A stretch of DNA of 30,388 nucleotides from Pseudomonadota bacterium (GTDB taxonomy: Bacteria > Myxococcota > Polyangia > Polyangiales > Polyangiaceae): assembly GCA_023419055.1 (NCBI GenBank), contig JAEZYO010000687.1, positions 1 to 30,388 on the forward strand. The letters run 5' to 3'. Numbering within the stretch: position 1 is the stretch's first letter; each line of letters starts with the position of its first letter. Below are positions 1 through 6,323 of this stretch, piece after piece. Both the position numbers and the translations under genes were made by a program. The notes below the pieces were generated by a model that searched no databases, was not told the origin of the DNA, and saw nothing but the letters and a program-made list of their open reading frames with translations.

Positions 1-53
1 CCATCTACGACGTTGCCGTATCGACGACGCCCTTGTCGGGAGAGCGGCTCTGA
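1..53 (+). CDS. possible 3' end of an upstream gene (partial)
   Basis: The frame starting at base 3 reads a short C-terminus ending in PLSGERL and stops with TGA at 51-53. Of its 16 visible codons 13 end in G or C, the bias of the real genes here, while the other two plus-strand frames fit that bias less well. Only 16 residues are visible, so neither family nor function can be given. The alternative is that this is non-coding. Confidence 0.3.
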   Translation, partial: IYDVAVSTTPLSGERL

Positions 54-241
54 AGCGCCACGCTTGACGATCTCGATCGCATCTGTCAGATTGCGCGCCT
101 GGCTCGCGTCACAGCGAGTGGAAAGGAGATGATGCTCATGCTCGAACCGAAGCGAACCTTGCGTGTTTTCATCTCCGTGACCTCGGCAGCGTAATCTCGC
201 TTTCAGCGACGAGAGGACCGCGTCGGGGCGCGGACCTTCGA

Positions 242-272
242 AGCAGCCGTGCGCCCGTGCGCGGCGGCTGCT
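242..272. promoter_or_regulatory. stem-loop 1 in the leader of the rtcB operon
   Basis: Arms AGCAGCCG (242-249) and CGGCTGCT (265-272) are perfectly complementary, and an inner GCGC/GCGC pair (251-254 with 259-262) extends the stem around a CCGT loop. No T-run follows on either strand, so it is a poor intrinsic terminator. It could be a leader structure or the end of an upstream transcript. Confidence 0.5.
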
Positions 273-304
273 CGAGAAACTCGCGTCATTTGCGCTGAAA
301 ACTA

Positions 305-327
305 GCGGTCGGACGCTGTCCGTCCGC
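305..327. promoter_or_regulatory. stem-loop 2 just upstream of the rbfA-like start
   Basis: Arms 305-314 and 318-327 pair as GCGG/CCGC plus CGGAC/GTCCG, with one T-T mismatch (309/323) and a GCT loop (315-317). It ends 19 bases before the ATG at 347, where no clear Shine-Dalgarno sequence exists. That placement would suit translational control of the operon; this is inference. Confidence 0.55.
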
Positions 328-346
328 CATGCGGAACTGATCTGTC

Positions 347-712
347 ATGGGCAAGCAAAGGAGCCATCGGCGAAGAGCCGATGGCGAACAGGCACACGTG
401 CGTCACGTGCGCCTCGGGGAGTTGATTCGAGAAGAGATCGACTTCCTTCTCGACACTGAAATCGAAGATAGAAGGCTCGAGGGTGCGCGCGTCACCGCCG
501 TCGAGCTCGCACGGGACGGCTCGCGCGCTCGCATCTGGTTCACCTTGCGCGATCCCTCCGTCACGGAGGAGGTCGGTGAGCGCGCCATGCAGGGAGCTCG
601 CGGTTTCCTGCGCGCGCGCCTGTGCGACGCGTTGTCGCTCAAGCGAGTGCCGGAGCTCAGCTTCCGGCTCGACCCGAGCGCGGGCGCGTTCGACGCCGAG
701 GAGAAAGATTGA
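347..712 (+). CDS. rbfA: RbfA-like ribosome-binding factor (short form)
   Basis: This 121-residue protein resembles RbfA, the KH-like factor that binds the 30S subunit during 16S rRNA 5'-end maturation. The family pattern is visible in order: basic N-terminus, IREEIDFLLDTEI, an RRL where DPRL is usual, VTAVELARDGSRARIW, GFLRARL and VPELSFRLD. It is shorter than typical RbfA (E. coli about 133) because the conserved stretch after F-x-D-x-S is replaced by a brief acidic tail. It lies not beside nusA/infB/truB but at the head of an rtcB cassette. Its TGA (710-712) overlaps the next ATG as TGATG, implying translational coupling. No strong Shine-Dalgarno precedes the ATG; two stem-loops do. It may be the only RbfA or a specialised paralogue; the window cannot decide. 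Family assignment is fairly sure. Confidence 0.85.
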   Translation: MGKQRSHRRRADGEQAHVRHVRLGELIREEIDFLLDTEIEDRRLEGARVTAVELARDGSRARIWFTLRDPSVTEEVGERAMQGARGFLRARLCDALSLKRVPELSFRLDPSAGAFDAEEKD

Positions 713-1155
713 TGGCCACCAAGAACCTGGCACGCACCGTCATCGAGGGCGGCAGGGACGGCTACAGCCGCTTCGCGCGCCGCCACTCGAACGCCCGCGA
801 GCGCAGCGCGGAGCGACAGCTCTCGCACGAAATCAGGCTGCGAACCGAGCTCGACGACATCGTCTACGCACCACGAGAGAAAGTCTATCGGTCATTCGCC
901 GACAAGCTCTCTCCCGGCTTTCGCTGGCTCGAGCGACAGGCGGGTCGCCCCTGGGATCGAGTGAGGAGCGAGCTCGCGCGCCGCTTCGACACCCGCACCA
1001 CCGCGGGCCGGCACTTTCTCTTCGATCACCTGCTCCCCGAGCTCGAGCGGGGACCTTGGGGCTACCGCGTGCGGCGCTTCTACGTCGACCAGCACGGGAT
1101 CTTGCGCTGCCTGATCCGGCGCCGGAAAAAGAAGCGCTCGAAGGAGAGGCGCTGA
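712..1155 (+). CDS. uncharacterised basic protein between rbfA and rtcB
   Basis: The product is 147 residues, soluble, with no signal peptide or membrane segment, and very rich in arginine; it ends in a Lys/Arg tail (RRRKKKRSKERR). A central stretch, WLERQAGRPWDRVRSEL, followed by HFLFDHLLPEL and a late FYVDQHGILRC, resembles a widespread uncharacterised family with a GRPW-x-x-V-x-S-E core that I recall mainly from Planctomycetes and Myxococcota. That recollection needs a search. The start is fixed by TGATG overlap with the upstream stop at 710-712, and its own TGA (1153-1155) overlaps the rtcB ATG the same way, so all three proteins are probably made together. The basic character suggests RNA or ribosome binding (inference). 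No catalytic motif is recognised. Confidence 0.75.
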   Translation: MATKNLARTVIEGGRDGYSRFARRHSNARERSAERQLSHEIRLRTELDDIVYAPREKVYRSFADKLSPGFRWLERQAGRPWDRVRSELARRFDTRTTAGRHFLFDHLLPELERGPWGYRVRRFYVDQHGILRCLIRRRKKKRSKERR

Positions 1156-2342
1156 TGCCGGCCACGACCATCAAGGGTGATCGCGTCCCGATCAAGCTCT
1201 GGGCACTGCCCCACGAGGTCGACTCGAACGCGATCAAGCAGCTCAAGGGCATCGCGAGCTTGCCCTGGGTCGCGCATTACGTCGCGGTCATGCCCGACGT
1301 GCACCTCGGCAAGGGGGCGACCGTGGGCTCGGTGATCGCGCTGCGAGGCGCGGTGGCTCCCGCCGCGGTCGGGGTCGATATCGGCTGCGGTATGAGCGCG
1401 GTGAAGAGCGACCTCCGCGCCGAACACCTCCCTGACCATTTGCGCGGCCTCCGCCTGGCCCTCGAAGACGCGATCCCTGTCGGAGGTGCGCACTACTCCG
1501 AACCGGTCTTCAAAGGCTCGAGCCCGGAAATCGCTCACCAGGCAGCCACGCTGTTCTCGCGCTTCTCCGAGCTCGACGCCCACGCGCATCGCTTCCAGCA
1601 ACGCGCCGCTCTCCAGCTCGGCTCCCTCGGCGGCGGCAACCACTTCATCGAGGTGTGCCTCGATACGGCAGGATTCGTCTGGCTGATGCTGCACTCGGGG
1701 AGCCGTCACATCGGCGCCGAGCTCGCGGAGCGGCACATGACCGCGGCGCGAAAGCTGTTCCACAATCAGGAGCTGCCCGACCCCGACCTGGCGGTGTTCC
1801 TGGCCGGGACGCCTGCTTTCGACGCCTACCGGCGCGATCTCGGTTGGGCTCAAAAGTACGCTCGTCTCAATCGCGAGGTCATGCTCGAGCGCGCACAGCG
1901 GGTGCTGCGGGAGCACTTCCAAGAGATCTCCTTCGAGGATCCGATCTCGTGTCACCACAACTACGTCGCCGAGGAGACTCACTTCGGCGAAGAGCTCCTG
2001 GTCACGCGGAAGGGCGCCATCCGCGCCGGGCTCGGCGAGCTCGGGATCATCCCGGGCTCGATGGGGACCAAGTCCTACATCGTTCGCGGTCTCGGTAACC
2101 CGCACTCGTTCGAGTCGGCGTCTCACGGCGCCGGAAGACGGATGAGCCGAAATCAGGCTCGGCAGCGCTACAGCGTGCGCGACCTCGAGCTCCAGACCAA
2201 GGGGGTCGAGTGCCGAAAGGATCGCGGCGTGCTCGACGAAGCACCGAAGGCCTACAAGAACATCGACCGGGTGATGGAGCAGCAAGCGGATCTCGTCGAG
2301 GTCGTGGCCGAGCTCAAGCAGGTGGTCTGCGTGAAGGGCTAA
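1155..2342 (+). CDS. rtcB: RtcB-family 3'-phosphate RNA ligase
   Basis: RtcB joins RNA ends bearing 2',3'-cyclic or 3'-phosphate to 5'-OH ends, using GTP and Mn2+, in tRNA splicing or RNA repair. At 395 residues this is the compact bacterial form. Visible motifs: DVHLGKGATVGSV (48-60), GVDIGCGM with metal-binding Asp75 and Cys78, GSLGGGNHF with His163, HSGSRH (180-185), CHHNY (266-270), PGSMGTKSY (300-308), and SHGAGR with His324, equivalent to the guanylylated histidine of the family. The C-terminus VVCVKG is typical. ATG 1155 overlaps the preceding TGA. There is no rtcA, archease or prfH beside it; its partners are an RbfA-like protein and a basic unknown, pointing to ribosomal rather than tRNA substrates (inference). 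Catalytic residues appear intact. Confidence 0.96.
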   Translation: MPATTIKGDRVPIKLWALPHEVDSNAIKQLKGIASLPWVAHYVAVMPDVHLGKGATVGSVIALRGAVAPAAVGVDIGCGMSAVKSDLRAEHLPDHLRGLRLALEDAIPVGGAHYSEPVFKGSSPEIAHQAATLFSRFSELDAHAHRFQQRAALQLGSLGGGNHFIEVCLDTAGFVWLMLHSGSRHIGAELAERHMTAARKLFHNQELPDPDLAVFLAGTPAFDAYRRDLGWAQKYARLNREVMLERAQRVLREHFQEISFEDPISCHHNYVAEETHFGEELLVTRKGAIRAGLGELGIIPGSMGTKSYIVRGLGNPHSFESASHGAGRRMSRNQARQRYSVRDLELQTKGVECRKDRGVLDEAPKAYKNIDRVMEQQADLVEVVAELKQVVCVKG

Positions 2343-2420
2343 CCTACAGGGTGGTTCGCCAGCACACCTTCGAGGAAGCGCTCTCTTACGCCGGCGGGTC
2401 TCTGATACGTTCGGAGATCC

Positions 2421-4121
2421 ATGACTCGCGCTTTGAGTGCCAAGAGCCCGCTCCGGGCTTCGCTCACCTCGTTGCTTCTCTCTCTCGCGTCGAGCTCCGC
2501 TCACGCCGCCGTCACTCAGCCGGACGGCACGGTGATGCCGCTCGAAGGCCCGAACGACGAGGTCTCGCTGCAAGCGCTGTTCGATTTCAAAGAAGGTGAG
2601 GGCGTGATGGACGCGATCGCGGATGCCGACATCGCCCCGGCCACCTTCAAGCCGCTCTGCGATTTCACGGCGCAGCTCCTCCTGCACGAGACCGGGGACA
2701 AGTCCGGGATCGGTTGGTACAACGTGCCCGAGGGTGACGTCGGCCCGACCACGGTATGCGCGGATCCCGCGGGCGACACCTGCACTCAGAGCGACATCTT
2801 CCTGATCATTCCGGGGAACACGCCGGAGCCGCCGTTCGGTATCGCCAACGATCCGCTGAGCCATCCCGGCGAGATCTTCACCGGCGCGGACATCGCGAGC
2901 AGCAAGTACTACGCCGGCGGCGAGATCGGCTTCGTGCTGCTCACGAGCCAGAAGCACTACTCGGAGACGCGCCTGAACCCCGTGTGTACGGACGCGGAGA
3001 AGTGCAACGAGGGCGAGCACTGGATCCCGACCATCATCTACAAGTCGAAGACCATGCCTCAGAGCTACTACATGTGCTCGGAGGACCAGCAGGTCGGGGC
3101 CAACGGCGTGTGGGGCGGGAACGACGGCGACTTCAACGACTACGTCATCCTCTTCAGCGGGCTCGTGTGCTCGGGCTCCGGCGAAGCTTGCGACACGGGC
3201 GAGCCCGGGATCTGCGCGGCGGGTCTCACCGACTGCGCGGACGCGAACGGTGAGAGTGAGTGCAAGCCCGTTCACGAGCCGGGCGAGGAGACCTGTAACG
3301 CCGTCGACGACGACTGCGACGGTGAGATCGACGACGGCGACCTGTGTAAGAAAGGCGAGATCTGCGATCGTGGGCGCTGCGTGCCGACCTGCCTCGGCGG
3401 TGAGTTCCCCTGCACCACCGGCTTCGTGTGCACGAGCGCGGGAGTCTGCGTCGAGAAGGCGTGCGCGGACGTCGAGTGCGACGAGGGCGAGATCTGCGAC
3501 GACGGCGAGTGCAAGGGCGCGTGCGACGACATCGTCTGTCCTCACTCTCAGGTTTGCTTCAAGGGCGCCTGCATCGACCCGTGCGACGGCGTGGAGTGCG
3601 GCGAAGGCTTGGTCTGCAACGGCGGCGCGTGCCTGGTCGCCTGTGGTTGTCAGGGCTGCGAAGAGGGAGTCTGCGACACCGGCACCGGCCTCTGTGTCGA
3701 CGAAGGTTGCGATGGCAAGGAATGCGCCGAAGGCACCCACTGCAAAGCCGGCGAGTGTGTCGACGACTGCGACGGCGCGGTCTGCCCCGGCGGCGCCGAG
3801 TGCATCGCCGGCTCGTGCATGGAGCCTCGAGGCGCTGGCGGCGAAGGTAGCGGCGGCGAGGACAGCGGCGGCGTGATCGTGATCCCCGGCAGCGGCGGCT
3901 ACGGCGGCACCACGAGCGGCAGCGGCGCGACGGGCGGCGACGACGACTCGAGCGGCGGCGCGCTGGGGGGCGGCGACTCCGCTTCCGAAGAGGAAGATTC
4001 CGGCTGTGGCTGCCGCACGCCAGGGCGTGGAGCGGCGCACGGCGGCGCGGCGTTCGCGCTGGTCTCGCTCGCGCTCGCCTTCCTCGAGCGGCGACGCGGC
4101 GTGCGCAAACTCCACCACTGA
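2421..4121 (+). CDS. secreted Cys-rich protein with DUF4114-like domain and MYXO-CTERM tail
   Basis: This 566-residue protein starts with a signal peptide (about 1-29, ending SSAHA-A). An N-terminal domain contains GGNDGDFNDYVILFSG, the acidic motif of DUF4114-type domains. A MopE-like motif, ETCNAVDDDCDGEIDDG, follows; such Asp-rich segments are annotated as putative metal-binding. Next come about seven cysteine-rich repeats of the form C-x-E-G-x-x-C-x-x-G-x-C, then a Gly/Ser/Asp-rich linker. The end carries CGCRTPG, a hydrophobic helix and ERRRG, matching the MYXO-CTERM sorting signal that attaches or processes surface proteins in Myxococcota. ATG 2421 has GGAG at 2413-2416. It is probably an outer-surface protein with metal-dependent folding; ligand unknown. 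It starts 78 bases after rtcB and is probably separately expressed. Confidence 0.85.
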   Translation: MTRALSAKSPLRASLTSLLLSLASSSAHAAVTQPDGTVMPLEGPNDEVSLQALFDFKEGEGVMDAIADADIAPATFKPLCDFTAQLLLHETGDKSGIGWYNVPEGDVGPTTVCADPAGDTCTQSDIFLIIPGNTPEPPFGIANDPLSHPGEIFTGADIASSKYYAGGEIGFVLLTSQKHYSETRLNPVCTDAEKCNEGEHWIPTIIYKSKTMPQSYYMCSEDQQVGANGVWGGNDGDFNDYVILFSGLVCSGSGEACDTGEPGICAAGLTDCADANGESECKPVHEPGEETCNAVDDDCDGEIDDGDLCKKGEICDRGRCVPTCLGGEFPCTTGFVCTSAGVCVEKACADVECDEGEICDDGECKGACDDIVCPHSQVCFKGACIDPCDGVECGEGLVCNGGACLVACGCQGCEEGVCDTGTGLCVDEGCDGKECAEGTHCKAGECVDDCDGAVCPGGAECIAGSCMEPRGAGGEGSGGEDSGGVIVIPGSGGYGGTTSGSGATGGDDDSSGGALGGGDSASEEEDSGCGCRTPGRGAAHGGAAFALVSLALAFLERRRGVRKLHH

Positions 4122-4150
4122 CAGCGACTCGATCCGTGTCGATGCTCTCT

Positions 4151-4174
4151 CCCGCGATCCGAAAGGGTCGCGGG
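4151..4174. promoter_or_regulatory. GAAA-capped hairpin overlapping the ABM gene ribosome binding site
   Basis: CCCGCGATCC (4151-4160) pairs over ten positions, including one T-G wobble, with GGGTCGCGGG (4165-4174) around a GAAA (GNRA-type) tetraloop. The 3' arm runs into the GGAGG at 4173-4177 that serves the ATG at 4184, so folding could limit ribosome access. It could also stop transcription from the MYXO-CTERM gene, but no T-run follows. Confidence 0.6.
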
Positions 4175-4183
4175 AGGAGCTTC

Positions 4184-4486
4184 ATGGTCCGCGTCGGTCT
4201 CTCGGTTCGTCTCGTCGCCAAGCCCGGGAAGGAAGACGAGGTTGCTTCGTTTCTCGCGAGCGCCTTACCGCTGGCTAGAAGCGAGTCGGGCACGGTGGTG
4301 TGGTTCGCGATTCGCTTCAATCAGCGCGAGTTCGGGATCTTCGATGCTTTCGCCAACGATGACGGACGCAAGACTCACCTCGAAGGCCCCATCGCTGCCG
4401 CGCTGATGTCCAAGGCTTCGGAGCTCTTCGCCGAGCCGCCGCGCATCGAGGAGGTGGACGTGCTCGCCTCGAAGCTCACCGGCTGA
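4184..4486 (+). CDS. antibiotic biosynthesis monooxygenase (ABM) domain protein
   Basis: This 100-residue protein fits the ABM dimeric alpha/beta-barrel fold (quinol monooxygenase YgiN-like): a beta strand SVRLVAKPGKEDEVASFL, then ARSESGTVVWFAIRF, FGIFDAFANDDGRKTHLEG, and a C-terminal EEVDVLASKL strand. Members act on quinones, haem or polyketides without a bound cofactor, or have unknown roles; the substrate cannot be read here. ATG 4184 is chosen because GGAGG sits six bases upstream; an in-frame ATG at 4136 would place the ribosome-site hairpin inside the gene and has no such site. The stop lies inside a hairpin shared with the convergent ribbon-helix-helix gene. Cytoplasmic, no signal peptide. 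Confidence 0.85.
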   Translation: MVRVGLSVRLVAKPGKEDEVASFLASALPLARSESGTVVWFAIRFNQREFGIFDAFANDDGRKTHLEGPIAAALMSKASELFAEPPRIEEVDVLASKLTG

Positions 4487-4500
4487 GCCAGCCGCTCAGC
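4482..4500. terminator. bidirectional hairpin containing both convergent stop codons
   Basis: GCTGAGC (4482-4488) and GCTCAGC (4494-4500) form a perfect 7-bp stem around CAGCC. The ABM stop (TGA, 4484-4486) lies in one arm and the minus-strand regulator stop (4496-4498) in the other. There is no T-run, so termination strength is uncertain. Confidence 0.5.
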
Positions 4501-4741
4501 GACGGCGCTTCGCGCGCCTCCGCGGTGAGCGCTGGTTCGCCGTGCGACGCACCGCCACGACCTCCGCCTGACTGACCTCCGAGAGGAGCTCGTCTTCCGG
4601 CGCCGTTTCCCCCTCGAGCTCCCAGAGGGCTCTCCGAACCGCACCACGAATGAAGTCGGAGCGCCCCCGCGAGCTGTCCGCGGCGACCTGTTCGAGGCGC
4701 CTGAAGGTTTGCTCGTCGAACTCCACCACGACCTTCCTCAT
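4496..4741 (-). CDS. ribbon-helix-helix (CopG/antitoxin-type) transcriptional regulator
   Basis: An 81-residue protein whose N-terminus, MRKVVVEFDEQTFRRLEQVA then RSDFIRGAVRRALWELE, has the beta-strand and two-helix pattern of ribbon-helix-helix DNA-binding proteins (CopG, ParD, NikR N-domain type). The C-terminal half is acidic and ends in a basic tail (RRRAKRRR). Antitoxins often look like this, but no toxin gene adjoins: the neighbours are the convergent ABM gene and, upstream, a DUF4139 gene running the same way. The start codon abuts a TAGGGGAGA/TCTCCCCTA palindrome, suggesting autorepression. No Shine-Dalgarno is close enough to the ATG, and a TACTAT -10-like box lies seven bases before it, so the mRNA may be leaderless (inference). 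It could be an orphan antitoxin or a free-standing repressor. Confidence 0.85.
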   Translation of the reverse strand: MRKVVVEFDEQTFRRLEQVAADSSRGRSDFIRGAVRRALWELEGETAPEDELLSEVSQAEVVAVRRTANQRSPRRRAKRRR

Positions 4742-4769
4742 AGGGGAGATAGTACAGATCTCTCCCCTA
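4741..4769 (-). promoter_or_regulatory. palindromic operator and -10 box of the ribbon-helix-helix gene
   Basis: TAGGGGAGA (4741-4749) and TCTCCCCTA (4761-4769) are perfect inverted arms separated by 11 bases. On the minus strand a TACTAT box (4754 down to 4749) overlaps the proximal arm, and the ATG begins at 4741. An autoregulator bound here would cover the promoter. The -35 region is weak. Confidence 0.65.
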
Positions 4770-4784
4770 AAGGAGTAGGATCGC

Positions 4785-6323
4785 TCAGCACCAGCGCACG
4801 CGCACCTTGTACGTCAGCTTGGTTTTGCCTCGCTTTTGGACCGGCACGTCGAAGGTGATGGTGTTCGCGTCCTCGCGCGACGCAGGGTGGCTCGAATTCA
4901 CCACCGTCCACTCGCCCCCGGTGGGTTCTTCCACGCGGACGGAGACGTTTTCGTCCTTGTGGTTCCGGAGCTCGATCTCCCAGGAGCTCTCCGAGCCGCA
5001 GCTCCCGAGCGCCGTCCACTCCATCTGCTTGCGTTCCGCCACGACGTCGAAGGCGTCACCGAGCTTCACGCTCACCTTCTCGTCGCGCGGCGTGTGATCG
5101 ATCGAGTCCTCACCGACGAACTGGCGCGCGCCGCCCTTGTCCGCCTTGTAGACGCGCACCACACCCTTCGGTAGCGGCATGCCGAGGCGGTTCTTCTCGC
5201 TGTTCTGAAAATCGAGGAAGACGCCCACCTTCACGATGTTCGGGTTGCGCCCGTACTGGCTCCGGAACCAATACGGCTGGCTCTTCAAGACGAGCTTCTT
5301 CTCGACGCCGAGGCCGTTCGAGTCGAGCAGGGTGACCTGCTTCTGCTCGTTGTTCAGCACCGTGGTCGGGCGCCCGAGCGTGTAGAGGTGATACTCGAGC
5401 AGGCTCTCTTCGCGGAACCCCGCGTCGGCGGAGTAGGCAGCCCCAGCGGACTTGTATGCGCGATTCACCTGCACTTCTTGTCGCTGCCGGTTCACGTCGC
5501 CCGCCACGAGCTTGAGCTCCGCGTCCTGATAGCTCGTGCCGGTGTTGTTCGAGAGCGTGACCCAGCCCGTCAAATCCGCCTTCTTTTCAGCGGCGTCGAG
5601 CACGAGCACGTAGTCCGCCTTCCAGTTCATCTCGTTCGCGAGGTACGTGACCTCCACGCTCTGCTTGGGCTCCTGGCTGTCGAGCAACCACACGAGCGTC
5701 GGCTTCGCGATCAGGTTCGGCGGGAGCTCCTTGAAAGCGAGCCGCCCGGGGTAGCCGAAGGTGAGCTCACCGTCGATCTCGTACACGGGGTCGCCCGCGG
5801 TGCTGAGGAGCTTGGCGTCGACGACCGTCTCCTTGGCGGTCGCCTCGTGGTAGCGGTAGAGGCGCACGTTCCGGCCGACGTACTTCTCGATCAGCGTCTG
5901 CGGCGTGAGCAGATCGAAGCGGTAGTTCTGCTCGAGCACGTTCAGCTTGCCTGCTCCACCCAGAGACTGAATCGCGACGGTCTCGGGCTGGATGGTCGCG
6001 GCCACGTCACGCACCTCGAGCGCCACGCGCCCCTTGCCGAGATCGGCGAGGTCGCGCACCTCACGCACCAGCGCGAAGTTGCCGTTGTAGACGGTGATCG
6101 AGACCTTCTTGCGATCGCTCTCCGTCGACACCTTGGTCGCCGCTGCAGGCTTCGCCGCGGGCGCGGGCGCTACCTGGGCGGACGCGCTGCTCGCGCCGAG
6201 CAGGCCGAGGGCGGTCACGAAGGCGGAGAGGCTGGTACGCAGGCGCTTGATCGATGAAGTCATGGTCGTTTCGAGGGTTCGGACAGAAGAAGGATCAGAA
6301 AAGGAACTTGCGGGAGACGACAT
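4785..6323 (-). CDS. DUF4139 (MuiA-like) exported protein, copy 2
   Basis: A 512-residue exported protein of the DUF4139 (mucoidy inhibitor MuiA-like) family; the biochemical role is unknown. The body begins SITVYNGNFALVREVRDL, contains KPTLVWLL, NNTGTSYQDAELKLVAGDV and LPKGVVRVYKADKGG, and ends in RVRWC, exactly as in the upstream copy. The signal peptide (KRLRTSLSAF...SSASA-Q) begins at an inner ATG at 6263. I chose ATG 6323 because it overlaps the upstream gene's stop (TGATG) and has GAGGT seven bases upstream; the 6263 start has no Shine-Dalgarno but gives a shorter, more typical signal peptide and is the main alternative. Unlike copy 1 it lacks a lipobox, so it is probably periplasmic or secreted rather than lipid-anchored. 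The pair reads as a tandem duplication. Confidence 0.9.
   Translation of the reverse strand: MSSPASSFSDPSSVRTLETTMTSSIKRLRTSLSAFVTALGLLGASSASAQVAPAPAAKPAAATKVSTESDRKKVSITVYNGNFALVREVRDLADLGKGRVALEVRDVAATIQPETVAIQSLGGAGKLNVLEQNYRFDLLTPQTLIEKYVGRNVRLYRYHEATAKETVVDAKLLSTAGDPVYEIDGELTFGYPGRLAFKELPPNLIAKPTLVWLLDSQEPKQSVEVTYLANEMNWKADYVLVLDAAEKKADLTGWVTLSNNTGTSYQDAELKLVAGDVNRQRQEVQVNRAYKSAGAAYSADAGFREESLLEYHLYTLGRPTTVLNNEQKQVTLLDSNGLGVEKKLVLKSQPYWFRSQYGRNPNIVKVGVFLDFQNSEKNRLGMPLPKGVVRVYKADKGGARQFVGEDSIDHTPRDEKVSVKLGDAFDVVAERKQMEWTALGSCGSESSWEIELRNHKDENVSVRVEEPTGGEWTVVNSSHPASREDANTITFDVPVQKRGKTKLTYKVRVRWC

Larger units (their letters stand above)
54..346. other. structured intergenic/leader region upstream of the rbfA-like gene
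   Basis: No convincing gene is present. It holds a Shine-Dalgarno-like AAAGGAG at 122-128 in front of a possible 18-residue ORF (ATG 138 to TAA 192-194) and two strong stem-loops (242-272 and 305-327), listed separately. The second ends only 19 bases before the ATG of the RbfA-like gene, so it would lie in that operon's 5' leader if transcription starts upstream of it. Confidence 0.5.

Noticed and set aside
1080..4118. 1012-codon open frame on the minus strand
   Set aside because: It is antisense to rtcB and the MYXO-CTERM gene, has low-complexity Ala/Arg/Val composition and shows no motif; long open antisense frames are common at this GC content.
4496..4741. Toxin-antitoxin pair
   Set aside because: Only the antitoxin-like partner is found; the adjoining genes are an ABM protein and a DUF4139 protein, neither resembling a toxin.
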